Source of the DNA: CAIKMD01 sp963803265 | Lineage (GTDB): Bacteria; Pseudomonadota; Alphaproteobacteria; ATCC43930; CGMCC-115725 | Assembly: GCA_963803265.1 (NCBI GenBank) | Contig: CAWDLZ010000012.1 | Location: 372,001 to 436,000 of the forward strand | Direction of reading: 5' to 3' | Length of the DNA stretch: 64,000 nucleotides | Shown here: positions 17,281 to 25,834 of the stretch, piece after piece | Position numbering within the stretch: position 1 is the first letter of the stretch | Layout: every line of letters starts with the position of its first letter | Notes under the pieces: generated by a model | The model's database searches: none | The model's input: only the letters and a program-made list of their open reading frames with translations | Told to the model about the DNA's origin: nothing | Translations under genes and position numbers: made by a program

Positions 17281-18510
17281 ATGGACACCGTTAGCTACCG
17301 CGATTTGTCGGTCGAGGAGTTCGACACGACCACTTTGCTGCACCACGCCAACGAGCAGGCGGTGCAACGCCGCTACGAGGATTTCCTCATCGTCGATATC
17401 GATGGGCACCACTACGAGACGCTCTCCTTCAAGGAGATCTGCGATTACATCGAGGATCCGGTGATGCGGAGCCAGGCGAAGTATCAGGGCTTCGGGGGCG
17501 GCGGCATCACGACCCCGAGCGGCTCCTATCAGGAGTTGAGCGGGCGGGTCACGCGCTATGCCGGCAGGAGCAAGGAAAAGACGCCGGCGACGACGACGAC
17601 GCGCGACATCACCATCACCAAGCGCTGGATGGACGCGATCGGCATCGACCAGGTCTGCATGTTCCCGACGCCGATGCTGAGCCTTGGCCTCACGCCGCGA
17701 CCCGAAGTAGAGGTGGCATTGGCGCGCGCCTATAATCGCTGGCTATGCGAGGCGGTTCTGGCGCACGAACCGCGGATAAAATCCTCGCTCTATCTGCCGC
17801 TCAACGATCCCGAGGCGACCTATCAGATGGTCAAGGATTTCGGCGGCAAGAAAGGCGTGATCGGCTTCACCATCTGCTCGCCCCATTACAAGGCGGTGTA
17901 CGACAACGCCTATTGCAAGACGTATGCCCTCATCGAGGAAATGGGCTTGCCGCTCGTCTATCACGGCGCTTTCGCCTGGGGCCAGGACAAGAGCATCTCG
18001 CTATGCAACCGCTTTCTCGCGGTTCATGCGCTGGGCTTCAGCTGGTTCAACATCCTTCACTGCACCAACTGGCTCTGCAACGGCATGCCCGAACGCTTCC
18101 CGAAATTGAAGGTGGTCTGGGTCGAGAGCGGCCTCGCTTGGATTCCGTTCCTGATGCAGCGTCTCGACAACGAATACATGATGCGCAGCTCGGAAGTGCC
18201 GTTGCTAAGGCGCCGGCCCTCGGAATATATGCGCGAATTCTACTACACGACCCAGCCGATGGAGATGGTGCAGAACCGCGAAGCGCTCGAATTGACCTTC
18301 AAGATGATCAACGCGGAGACCCAGTTGCTCTACGCATCGGATTATCCGCACTGGGACATGGATCTGCCGAGCACGATCTACGACCTGCCGTTCCTGACCG
18401 AGGCCGCCAAGCGCAATATCCTGGGCGGCAACTCGAGGCGCCTTTTCAATCTCGATCCGATTCTCTCCGAAACCAAGACGAAACGGCTTGCTCAGCACGC
18501 GGCTCGATAA
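17281..18510 (+). CDS. Amidohydrolase-2 family protein (copy A)
   Basis: A 409-residue metal-dependent TIM-barrel protein of the amidohydrolase 2 (ACMSD/5-carboxyvanillate decarboxylase) superfamily. Metal-site motifs seen are DIDGHHYE (about residues 39-46), VYHGAF (about 222-227), LHCTNWLC (about 260-267) and ASDYPHWDMD (about 351-360). Family members decarboxylate or hydrolyse aromatic or ring-cleaved acids. It is very similar along its length to the protein encoded at 37524-38762, so the two form a paralogous pair. It is part of the + strand run of ferredoxin, unknown protein, amidohydrolase, small protein and Rieske oxygenase. Confidence 0.85.
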   Translation: MDTVSYRDLSVEEFDTTTLLHHANEQAVQRRYEDFLIVDIDGHHYETLSFKEICDYIEDPVMRSQAKYQGFGGGGITTPSGSYQELSGRVTRYAGRSKEKTPATTTTRDITITKRWMDAIGIDQVCMFPTPMLSLGLTPRPEVEVALARAYNRWLCEAVLAHEPRIKSSLYLPLNDPEATYQMVKDFGGKKGVIGFTICSPHYKAVYDNAYCKTYALIEEMGLPLVYHGAFAWGQDKSISLCNRFLAVHALGFSWFNILHCTNWLCNGMPERFPKLKVVWVESGLAWIPFLMQRLDNEYMMRSSEVPLLRRRPSEYMREFYYTTQPMEMVQNREALELTFKMINAETQLLYASDYPHWDMDLPSTIYDLPFLTEAAKRNILGGNSRRLFNLDPILSETKTKRLAQHAAR

Positions 18511-18534
18511 GGCCGGCGCAAGGGAACGGCAATC

Positions 18535-18718
18535 GTGGAGCAGATAGACATCTATCAGAAACTGGCGGCCAAATGGCTTGAGATCGCTCGGGAAGTCCGG
18601 CTTCCCGCGCTCAAGCAGTGCTACCGGTCGCGCGCGCTTCGCTATCGCAGGCTCGCCGCGACGCTCGAAGGCCGCGCCGCGCCGCAGCGAGCTTCTCCGG
18701 CGCGGCACGGCGATGTAG
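18535..18718 (+). CDS. Small basic helical protein, probably frameshifted (about 60 aa)
   Basis: GTG 18535 opens a helical sequence (EQIDIYQKLAAKWLEIA, then LKQCYRSRALRYRRLAATLE) that looks like a genuine small protein. In this frame the reading continues into low-complexity sequence through the next gene. One extra base between about 18660 and 18700 would restore the ending RRSELLRRGTAM and TAG at 18716-18718, 18 bases before the Rieske oxygenase start. The function is unknown, and the call depends on that shift. Confidence 0.4.
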
Positions 18719-18736
18719 CAGGTGGAAAGGCCGGCG

Positions 18737-20027
18737 ATGTTCACCTCCGAGGACAACGACGTGCTTTCCCATGTCGGCCCCGGAACGCCGATGGGCGCGT
18801 TGTTTCGGCGCTACTGGCTTCCTGCGCTTCTGTCGCGCGAGCTCGAGGCCAATGGTGCGCCGGTGCGGGTGCGGCTGGTCGGCGAGGATTTGATTGCGTT
18901 CCGCGACAGCGAGGGCCGGGTCGGTCTGCTCGCCGAGAATTGTCCGCATCGCGGGGCGTCGCTCTATTTCGCCAAGAACGACGATTGCGGCCTCAGGTGC
19001 TGGTATCATGGCTGGAAATTCGACATCGAGGGCAAATGCCTCGACATGCCGAACGAGCCGCCGCAGACTCAGTTCAAGGACCGGATCAGGCAGCTCGCCT
19101 ATCCATGCATCGAGCGCAACGGCGTGGTGCTGACCTATATGGGCCCGGCGGACAAGAAGCCGGGCCTGCCCGAGCTCGAATGGCTGCTCGTGCCCGAGAA
19201 TCAGGTCTATGTCTCGAAGCGGCTCCAGCAATGTCACTGGTTGCAGGGCTTGGAAGGCGATATCGATTCGGCGCATGTCGGCTTCCTCCATGGCGTCGAG
19301 ACGATCCGCCGCGCGACCGAGCATGACATGACCGCCTCGCGCGATTGGCTGGCCAAGGACGCCCACCCGCAACTCGAGGTCGTGCAGCGGCCGAACGGGC
19401 TGCTGCAAGGGGCGCGCCGCGAGGCCGACGAGAAGAATTTTTACTGGCGCATCGGGGGGTGGCTTCTCCCCTGCTTCAGCGTCCTCCCGGGCTTTCCGGG
19501 CGATACGCCCTTGGGCGGCCATGCCTGGGTTCCGGTCGATGAACACCAAGTGTGGACCTTCGGCGTCTCGTGGCATCCGCAGCGGCCGCTGAGCGCGCGG
19601 GAAGCTCCAATTCTTCCACGAGGGAACGCCGACCGGCATCCACTCGACGATGATCCCCGGCAGCTTTACGGCCAAGCGCAATAAGACCAATGGCTATGCC
19701 GATCCGGAAGCGCCGGCCGCGAAGCAGCCCTGGCAGCGGATCACGATCTTCCAGGACCAGGACACCGCGATCACCGAAAGCATGGGCTGGGATTTCGACC
19801 GGTCGAAGGAATGTCTTGGCAGTACCGATGTCGTCATCGTCAACGCGCGTCGGCGCCTCCTCGCCGCGGCGCGCGAGCTTCAGCAGGGCAAGGACCCTCC
19901 CACCGACCCCAAGGGTTACCGGATGCGGGGCCTATGCTGCGTGCTGCCGCGCGATACGCCGTCTTGGGCGAACGCCGTCGCCGACGCGATCGACGCGCGG
20001 CCAGAGACCTTCCGTCCCTCGATCTGA
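18737..20027 (+). CDS. Rieske aromatic ring-hydroxylating oxygenase, large subunit, frameshifted
   Basis: A phthalate-4,5-dioxygenase-like oxygenase of about 429 residues read from two frames. The Rieske motif is NCPHRGASL plus CWYHGWKFD (about residues 68-76 and 88-96), and the mononuclear iron site is EGDIDSAHVGFLH (about 172-184). The first frame ends at 19684. The second supplies the rest (FFHEGTPTGIHSTMIPGSF onward, ending at 20027). The shift lies in GGG at 19599-19601, where one surplus G would account for it. The substrate is a ring acid by analogy only. Electrons could come from the ferredoxin at 16560. Confidence 0.83.
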
Positions 20028-20374
20028 AGGCGTCGCAGCCCGGATCGATCGCCCGCTGTTTCGCATCCGCCATTAGAATCGGCCAAACCCGCTAGAGCGA
20101 CATCCGCGCAAGTCGAAAACTTTTTCGTCACCCCGCGCACGCGGGGGTCCAGAAACGTCCGCTTTCGCGGGCATGACGAGAAAGAAAGTAGGACCTCCCG
20201 ATTCGGTTCGATCGGATACCGCTTTAGTTGAGCGGCCGGCAGACGTATGTCTCTCGTCGGCGCGGAACCGGGCTCTCGCTTTCGCAACCGATGTTTCGCC
20301 GTCACGCCAGGTCCAGCCGAGTCGCCCGGCCCTCGAAGTGGCAGCCGAAGTGCTTCTGGATCGGATGGTCTCTA
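20028..20374. other. Intergenic region between convergent genes
   Basis: This spacer lies between the Rieske oxygenase and the alpha/beta hydrolase gene. Apart from the palindromic repeat at 20126-20179 and a CGCTAGAG half-site near 20091, I see no gene, promoter or terminator with a T-run. Confidence 0.5.
20126..20179. repeat. REP-like dispersed palindrome (CGTCA...TGACG)
   Basis: The block begins CGTCACCCCGCG and ends CGCGGGCATGACG, with a GTCCAGAAACGT centre. It can form a stem with an inner CCCCGCGCACGCGGGG hairpin. This shape is a familiar alphaproteobacterial intergenic repeat. Only this one copy was noticed in the window. Confidence 0.6.
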
Positions 20375-21184
20375 TCAGCCGGCGGCGCGGAACTCGAGAA
20401 ATGACCGAAGCACACCGGCGCATTGTCGGGCATGGGAGAACGGAAGCCCGTGGCGCGCATGGCCGAAAACGTTGAGCTCCGCGTTAGGCAGGAGCCGGTG
20501 AAGTTCGGCCACGATCGGCACCGGAATGAATGGGCTGCCGTCGGGATGCAGCAGCAGCGTCGGGCAGACGATCTCCCTCAGTCTCGGCGCGAGGTCGGTG
20601 CCGATCAGGACGCCGAGGGCATTCAGGATGGATTCGCGCGGCCATTCTTCCTGTTGGGCGGCGAACCACGCCCGCCGCTCCGGGGAGAGCGCATCGTCAT
20701 GAAAGCGGTCGCGCATGAATGCTTCGGACCAGCCCTTCACGCCGCCTTCGTCGAGCTGACCCCGCCAGACCTCGACGCGCTGGATCGATGCGCCAAGATG
20801 GGCGCCGTTGCTCACGGTGAGCGTGGCGATCCGACCCGGCCGCGCCAGCGCGGCGGCCAACGCAATCGTGCCGCCGATCGATTCGCCCACCAGATGGAAG
20901 CGCGTCAGGCCCGCCGCGTCGGCAACGGCAAAGAGGTCATCGACCAGCACGTCGAGCGACCATTTGAAATCCGCCGCTGGAACGTGCGATCGGCCGCAGC
21001 CGCGCATGTCGAAGGCGACCAAACGATAGCGGTCGGCCAACACGACCTGCCAGTCTGCCCAGATTTCGGCGCGGGCACCGATACCGTGATGGAACAGGAT
21101 CGGGTCGCCCGCGGATTGCCAGGGCGCGACCTGGTCGACAATCTGGTAGTGCAAACCACCGTGTTCTGTCGCGGCGAGAGGCAT
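20375..21184 (-). CDS. Alpha/beta hydrolase (3-oxoadipate enol-lactonase-like)
   Basis: A 269-residue alpha/beta-hydrolase fold protein. The oxyanion HG motif is FHHGIGARAEIW (about residues 29-40), the nucleophile elbow is LVGESIGGTIAL (S at about 101), and FGHARHGLPFSH near the C-terminus supplies the histidine. The layout resembles enol-lactonases and carboxylesterases of ring-degradation pathways (PcaD, MhpC-like). ATG 21184 has GAAAGG upstream. It is convergent with the Rieske oxygenase gene. The substrate is unknown, and a lactone or ring-cleavage product is inferred from context. Confidence 0.85.
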   Translation of the reverse strand: MPLAATEHGGLHYQIVDQVAPWQSAGDPILFHHGIGARAEIWADWQVVLADRYRLVAFDMRGCGRSHVPAADFKWSLDVLVDDLFAVADAAGLTRFHLVGESIGGTIALAAALARPGRIATLTVSNGAHLGASIQRVEVWRGQLDEGGVKGWSEAFMRDRFHDDALSPERRAWFAAQQEEWPRESILNALGVLIGTDLAPRLREIVCPTLLLHPDGSPFIPVPIVAELHRLLPNAELNVFGHARHGLPFSHARQCAGVLRSFLEFRAAG

Positions 21185-21555
21185 GCAAATACCTTTCAAT
21201 TTTATATCCTGTGCGGCTCGGCGGCCCGGTTGACCTCGGCCCACTTCGTGCGATCCGCGACGATGGGGACATGCAACTAATAGGTCGAGCCCATCATCGT
21301 GTCCACGCCGCGGCCGATGAAAGCCCGAGTCCGCGCCCGCCGGATGCGGGCTATGGTATAGAAAAGGTCCGGGAAGAGGCAGACGCGCGGCGCGATGGCG
21401 GCGAGGAGCTGGCGCGGATCGACACTTCGCTCGATGAGGCCTACGAAAAGGGCGGCCAGGAAGCGTGACGCTTCTCTTGACGCCGGCCGCGCTCGCGCTC
21501 ACCGGCCGGGTGCTGCCCACCGACGCGGGCTTCGTCTTCACTTAAAGAGGCCATC
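21185..21555. other. Intergenic region with a possible broken small ORF
   Basis: No complete gene is visible in these 371 bases. On the - strand an open frame ending at TAG 21277-21279 reads like a small protein (RFLAALFVGLIERSVDPR, then RVCLFPDLFYTIARIRRART) but lacks an ATG, GTG or TTG start. A one-base insertion would join it to a GTG start at 21541. On the + strand a short frame ending ELARIDTSLDEAYEKGGQEA is an alternative. Promoters for both flanking divergent genes should lie here. Confidence 0.3.
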
Positions 21556-23007
21556 ATGGACGACACGGCACTGCGAGACCTTCCGGTCGATCTTTACATC
21601 GGCGGCACTTGGCGCGAGGCGACGAATGGCGGCCGCTTCGAGGTCATCGATCCGGCGACCGAGCGCGTCCTCGCCGCCGTCGCCAACGGAACGGTCGCCG
21701 ACGCCGAGGCCGCGGTCGACGCCGCGGCGAGGGCCTTTCCCGCTTGGGCGGCGCGGGCGCCGCGCGAGCGCGGCGAAATCCTGCGCAAGGCCGATGAGCT
21801 GTTCGTCGCCGAGAAAGAGCGCTTTGCGCGGCTGATGACGCTCGAGAACGGCAAGGCACTGGTCGATTCGCGCGCCGAGGCCGCCTACGCCGCGGAATTC
21901 TTCCGCTGGTACTCCGAGGAGGCCGTGCGCAACCTCGGCCAGGTCTCGCGCGCGCCCTCCACCGGCGCCCGCATCCTCGTGCAACACAAGCCCGCCGGCA
22001 TCGCCGTGCTGGTGACGCCGTGGAACTTCCCGGCGGCGATGGGCACGAGGAAGATCGCGCCCGCGCTCGCGGCAGGCTGCACCGTGATCCTCAAGCCTGC
22101 CTCGGAAACGCCGCTCACCATGCTGGCGCTGATGGGCGTTCTCGAAAAGGCCGGCGTGCCGCCGGGCGTGGTCAACCTCCTGCCGTCGCGGCGATCCGGC
22201 GCGGTGGTCGACGCGATGCTGCGCGACCCGCGCGTGCGCATCGTATCCTTCACCGGCTCGACCGAGGTCGGGCGCAAATTGCTGCATTCTGCGGCCGACA
22301 ACGTCGTCAGTCCGCGGATGGAACTGGGCGGCAACGCGCCGTTCCTGGTATTCGAGGACGCCGACATCGACGCCGCGGTCGAGGGCGCGATGATCGCCAA
22401 GATGCGCAACATGGGCGAGGCCTGCACCGCGGCCAACCGCTTCTATGTGCATGACGCGGTTCACGATGCCTTCGTCGGGAAATTCGCCGCCAGGATGATG
22501 GCGCTGAAAGTCGGCAACGGGCTCGAGGAGGGGGTCGCGGTCGGGCCGCTCGTCAACGCCGACACGCGCGACAAGCTCGAAATCCTGGTCGAGGACGCAA
22601 CCAGGCGCGGCGCGCGCGTGGTCACGGGCGGGAAGCGGATCGACGGTCCGGGCTTCTTCTACCCGCCGACCGTGCTGACGGATGTCCCGCAGGGCGCCCG
22701 GTGTCTTGCCGAGGAAATCTTCGGGCCGGTCGCGCCCATCCAGCGCTTCCGCTCCGAGGAAGAGGCGATCGAGCGCGCCAACGCGACCGAATACGGCCTC
22801 GTCTCGTATCTCTACACGCGCGATTTGAGCCGAGGCCTCAGAGTGAGCGAGCGGCTCGAAGCCGGCATGATCGGCTTGAACCGCGGCGTCGTTTCCGATC
22901 CGGCGGCGCCGTTCGGCGGCGTGAAGCAGTCGGGCCTCGGCCGCGAGGGCGCCCATGAGGGATTGATGGAGTTTCTCGAGACCCAGTACGTCTCGGTCTC
23001 GTGGTAG
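21556..23007 (+). CDS. NAD(P)-dependent succinate-semialdehyde dehydrogenase-like enzyme
   Basis: A 483-residue aldehyde dehydrogenase. The NAD site region is TPWNFPAAMGTRKIAPALA (about residues 155-173), FTGSTEVGRKLL is the Rossmann-turn motif (about 232-243), MELGGNAPFLVF carries the general-base glutamate (about 256) and GEACTAANRFYV carries the catalytic cysteine (about 290). NRGVVSDPAAPFGGVKQSG is the conserved C-terminal part. Overall layout is closest to GabD-type succinate-semialdehyde dehydrogenases, which also oxidise other aldehydes from ring or amine breakdown. It is convergent with a GntR gene with only two bases between the stop codons. Confidence 0.9.
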   Translation: MDDTALRDLPVDLYIGGTWREATNGGRFEVIDPATERVLAAVANGTVADAEAAVDAAARAFPAWAARAPRERGEILRKADELFVAEKERFARLMTLENGKALVDSRAEAAYAAEFFRWYSEEAVRNLGQVSRAPSTGARILVQHKPAGIAVLVTPWNFPAAMGTRKIAPALAAGCTVILKPASETPLTMLALMGVLEKAGVPPGVVNLLPSRRSGAVVDAMLRDPRVRIVSFTGSTEVGRKLLHSAADNVVSPRMELGGNAPFLVFEDADIDAAVEGAMIAKMRNMGEACTAANRFYVHDAVHDAFVGKFAARMMALKVGNGLEEGVAVGPLVNADTRDKLEILVEDATRRGARVVTGGKRIDGPGFFYPPTVLTDVPQGARCLAEEIFGPVAPIQRFRSEEEAIERANATEYGLVSYLYTRDLSRGLRVSERLEAGMIGLNRGVVSDPAAPFGGVKQSGLGREGAHEGLMEFLETQYVSVSW

Positions 23008-23009
23008 CT

Positions 23010-23768
23010 TCAGCCGCCGCGGCGATTGGGGCCGGGCCAGCGCGTCACGGCGACGAGGCGGGTGCCGGTGTCGTCGTTTGTCCCGCCGTTCTCGCGCCGG
23101 GGCAGGAGGGCGACCCTCGTTGCGGCGCTGCAAGCCGATTCGATGTGCCGCCGCGTCGCCCGACGCGCCGCTGCCGGCTTCTTGGCGCGAATCGCGGCGA
23201 GAACATCCGCGATCTGGTGCACGCATTGCCCGCGCCAGCCGATATCCATGAGCGCTTGCGCGCGCAGGAAATTGAGCCGCGAGACCAGCGCGTTGACGAG
23301 CCCGATGAGCACGTCGTTGCCGCAACGATCCGAGATGGCGCCGAAGAACGAGTTGGTGACGTTTAGCTGCTCGACCGGGTTCTTGGCGCGCAGCGCCTGC
23401 CTGAGCCGCGCCAGGATGGTCGCGAGCCGCGCGATGTCCTCGGCGGCGGCGAGCTGCGCGAAGCGATGGACCGCCTCGCCGATGAGCAGCGCCCAGACCT
23501 CGTGGATTTCCTCGATCTCCCTCTCGCCGAGCTTCGCCACCGACGGGCCGCGATTGGGCATCAGCTCGATCAGCCGCTCGGCTTCGAGCGCGCGCAGCGC
23601 CTCGCGCAGCGAGGCCCGGCTGACGCCGAGGTCCTGACAGAGATCGGCCTCGATCAGCTTTTGCCCGGGCCGCAAATCGCCGGCCATGATGGCGCCGCGC
23701 AGGCGGCGCACGCAGGTTTCGATGACTGTCATCGGGTGTCGGGCGGATGCGTACTCGGCGGCTTTCAT
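23010..23768 (-). CDS. GntR-family (FCD) transcriptional regulator
   Basis: A 252-residue FadR/FCD-type regulator. The winged helix covers residues 15-75 (IMAGDLRPGQKLIEADLC, VSRASLREALRALEAE). The effector domain follows (EIHEVWALLIGEAVHRFA, then SFFGAISDRCGND and HQIADVLAAIRAK). The tail (about residues 225-252) is basic and low in complexity. The start is ATG 23768; an internal ATG (MTVIETC) is a possible alternative. It likely responds to an intermediate of the neighbouring catabolic genes, but no operator could be identified. Confidence 0.87.
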   Translation of the reverse strand: MKAAEYASARHPMTVIETCVRRLRGAIMAGDLRPGQKLIEADLCQDLGVSRASLREALRALEAERLIELMPNRGPSVAKLGEREIEEIHEVWALLIGEAVHRFAQLAAAEDIARLATILARLRQALRAKNPVEQLNVTNSFFGAISDRCGNDVLIGLVNALVSRLNFLRAQALMDIGWRGQCVHQIADVLAAIRAKKPAAARRATRRHIESACSAATRVALLPRRENGGTNDDTGTRLVAVTRWPGPNRRGG

Positions 23769-23980
23769 CCCATTATCTCGGCGGAAGATCCGCCGGATGA
23801 TCGGCGGCAGGACATTGGTTTCTCCGCGCCCGCAAGATAGGGCCTCGCGGCCGCCGCGCGCAACGCGCAACGCAGGCGAGGCCGCGCGACTTCCTCGTCA
23901 TGCGTTTCCGAGCGCGGCGCCTCTGGGATAAGCGCGCGCGGCTGCGCGCTCCATCGCGCCCTTCTCGCAAGGTCGATGGC

Positions 23981-24226
23981 TTCGTCACTTTTGCCCATAT
24001 CGGCCCCGGCCAAAAGGGTCTGCCCAATGTCGGGATGCCGTGATACAACGACGCCTCCTCGGCGATCGGCGCGCCGACCTCCAACCTGCCGGTGCTGATG
24101 GTCGAAGAGGTACCCCTGGGCGTGCAGATCACGGGCTTTGCAGGTCAAGACGAGGATTTGGCCGCCATGGCGCGCTGGCTGCTGGAGGCGTGCCGCGTGC
24201 CCTTAATCGGCGCCGGCGGCGCTTGA
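23981..24226 (+). pseudogene. Amidase C-terminal remnant
   Basis: In one frame the bases read FVTFAHIGPGQKGLPNVGMP, a stop TGA at about 24041, then YNDASSAIGAPTSNLPVL, EEVPLGVQITGFAG and a helical end at TGA 24224-24226. The order and motifs match the C-terminal third of amidase-signature enzymes (GAPAxxLP, PLGVQ-type motif). Upstream sequence for the catalytic Ser-Ser-Lys region is missing, since the GntR gene lies there. It ends six bases before the next gene's start and looks like a truncated, decayed amidase gene. Confidence 0.65.
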
Positions 24227-24231
24227 CCGCC

Positions 24232-25818
24232 GTGGCTCAGCGGCACCAGGTCGTCATCGTCGGCGGAGGCCCTGTGGGCGTGGCGCTCGCCGTGGAGCTT
24301 GGCCTGCGCGGCGTGTCCTGCGCGCTGTTGGAACGCTATTTCGAGCCGCAACGGATTCCCAAAGGCCAAAATCTTTCCCCGCGCACGCTCGAGCACTTCT
24401 ATTTCTGGGGCATCGCCGAAGTGCTGCGGGCAATGCGCATCATGCCGCCGGGAATTCCGGTCAGCGGCATCGTCGCCTATGGCAACCTGATGAGTCCGTA
24501 CTGGTACGCGCCGCCGCAGAGAGAGATCGTCCGCCCCTACTACTTCGAGGATGTCGAGCGGCTGCCGCAATACCTGACGGAAAAAGTGCTGCGCGCCAGG
24601 ATGGCCGGCCTGCCGAACGTCGCAAGCCGATTCGGATGGTCGGCCGAGACCGTCGCGCAGGACGACAAAGGGGTGCGGATCGCCATCGTCGAGCAAGGCG
24701 GGACCGGGCGCGAAATCCTGGAGGCGGATTATGCCGTGGGCTGCGACGGGGCGCGCTCCACGATCCGCGACCAGCTCGGCATCGCGCGGGGCGGGGCGGA
24801 CTTCGACCAGCTGATGGTGCTGGCGGTTTTTCGCTCGCGCGAATTGCACGAAGGGCTGAAGCGCTTTCCCGTGCGTTCCACCTATAACGCGCTGCACCCC
24901 GATCTGAAGGGCTACTGGCAGTTCTTCGGCCGGATCGATGTCGGCGAGGGATGGTTCTTCCATGCTCCGGTGCCGGCGGATACGACGACGGACAATTACG
25001 ATTTCAAGGGGCTCATCGAGAAAGCCGCGGGCTTCCCCTTCGCTTGCGAATTCGACCATGTCGGGTTTTGGGATTTGCGCGTCGCCGTGGCCGAGAACTA
25101 CCAGGCGGGGCGCGTCTTCATCGCGGGCGACGCCGCCCACAGCCACCCGCCCTATGGCGGCTTTGGACTGAATAACGGCCTCGAAGACGCGGTCAATCTT
25201 GGCTGGAAATTGGCCGCCAAGCTGGCGGGTTGGGGCAGCGACGCCTTGCTCGATTCCTACAGCGAGGAACGCCGGCCGATCTTCAAGGAGACCGGCGAGG
25301 ATTTCATCGCCGGCCGCATCGCATCCGACCGCGCGTTTCTCGAGCGCTACAATCCGGACCGCGACCTCGCGGAATTCGAGCTGGCGTGGCAGGCCCGGAA
25401 GGGCGGTGCCGGCACGATGGTGATGACCTACGAGCCGAACTATGAGGGCTCGTCCGTCGTTATCGGCCCGCCCAATGGCGTTTGCAGCGCCCACGGCACG
25501 CATTCCTTCGCGGCTCGCGCCGGCCATCACCTTGCGCCGCAGCGCCTGACCTCCGGCCGCAACGTTTTCGAGGAGCTCGGCAAGGGCTTCACCCTGCTCG
25601 CCTTCGACGCCGACGCGCACACCGTCGCGGCCTTCGAGGCGGCGGCGCGGTCGCGGAACATTCCGCTGAAAGTAATTGCGGACACCTGCCGCGACGGGCG
25701 GGAGGCTTACGGGCAGCGCCTGATCCTGGTTCGCCCCGATCAGTATGTCGTTTGGACCGGCGACAAAACGCCCGGCGATCTAGGCCGACTATTCGGCAGG
25801 CTTGTCGGAAACCCCTGA
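24232..25818 (+). CDS. FAD-dependent aromatic monooxygenase (MhpA/PheA-like)
   Basis: A 528-residue class A flavin monooxygenase. VVIVGGGPVGVALAVELG (about residues 7-24) is the FAD fold, GCDGARSTIRDQLG (about 171-184) is the DG motif and IAGDAAHSHPPYGGFG (about 298-313) is the GD motif. A C-terminal thioredoxin-like region (about residues 430-528) ends RLILVRPDQYVVWTG, as in phenol hydroxylase and 3-(3-hydroxyphenyl)propionate hydroxylase relatives. GTG 24232 is preferred; TTG 24223 overlaps the amidase remnant. The SBP gene follows 16 bases later, so uptake and hydroxylation of one substrate are likely linked. Confidence 0.87.
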   Translation: MAQRHQVVIVGGGPVGVALAVELGLRGVSCALLERYFEPQRIPKGQNLSPRTLEHFYFWGIAEVLRAMRIMPPGIPVSGIVAYGNLMSPYWYAPPQREIVRPYYFEDVERLPQYLTEKVLRARMAGLPNVASRFGWSAETVAQDDKGVRIAIVEQGGTGREILEADYAVGCDGARSTIRDQLGIARGGADFDQLMVLAVFRSRELHEGLKRFPVRSTYNALHPDLKGYWQFFGRIDVGEGWFFHAPVPADTTTDNYDFKGLIEKAAGFPFACEFDHVGFWDLRVAVAENYQAGRVFIAGDAAHSHPPYGGFGLNNGLEDAVNLGWKLAAKLAGWGSDALLDSYSEERRPIFKETGEDFIAGRIASDRAFLERYNPDRDLAEFELAWQARKGGAGTMVMTYEPNYEGSSVVIGPPNGVCSAHGTHSFAARAGHHLAPQRLTSGRNVFEELGKGFTLLAFDADAHTVAAFEAAARSRNIPLKVIADTCRDGREAYGQRLILVRPDQYVVWTGDKTPGDLGRLFGRLVGNP

Positions 25819-25834
25819 AGGAGGATTTCCATCG

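Noticed and set aside
14890..20027. Programmed ribosomal frameshifting in the extradiol and Rieske genes
   Set aside because: No slippery heptamer with a following pseudoknot was noted, and the same one-base insertions occur in unrelated genes and in an IS copy.
21471..21545. Short + strand tail ending LTGRVLPTDAGFVFT before the aldehyde dehydrogenase gene
   Set aside because: It resembles an SDR C-terminus only loosely and has no upstream coding continuity; described only under the intergenic entry.
21538..23325. Long - strand open frame opposite the aldehyde dehydrogenase gene
   Set aside because: Antisense shadow; Arg/His-rich with no motif.
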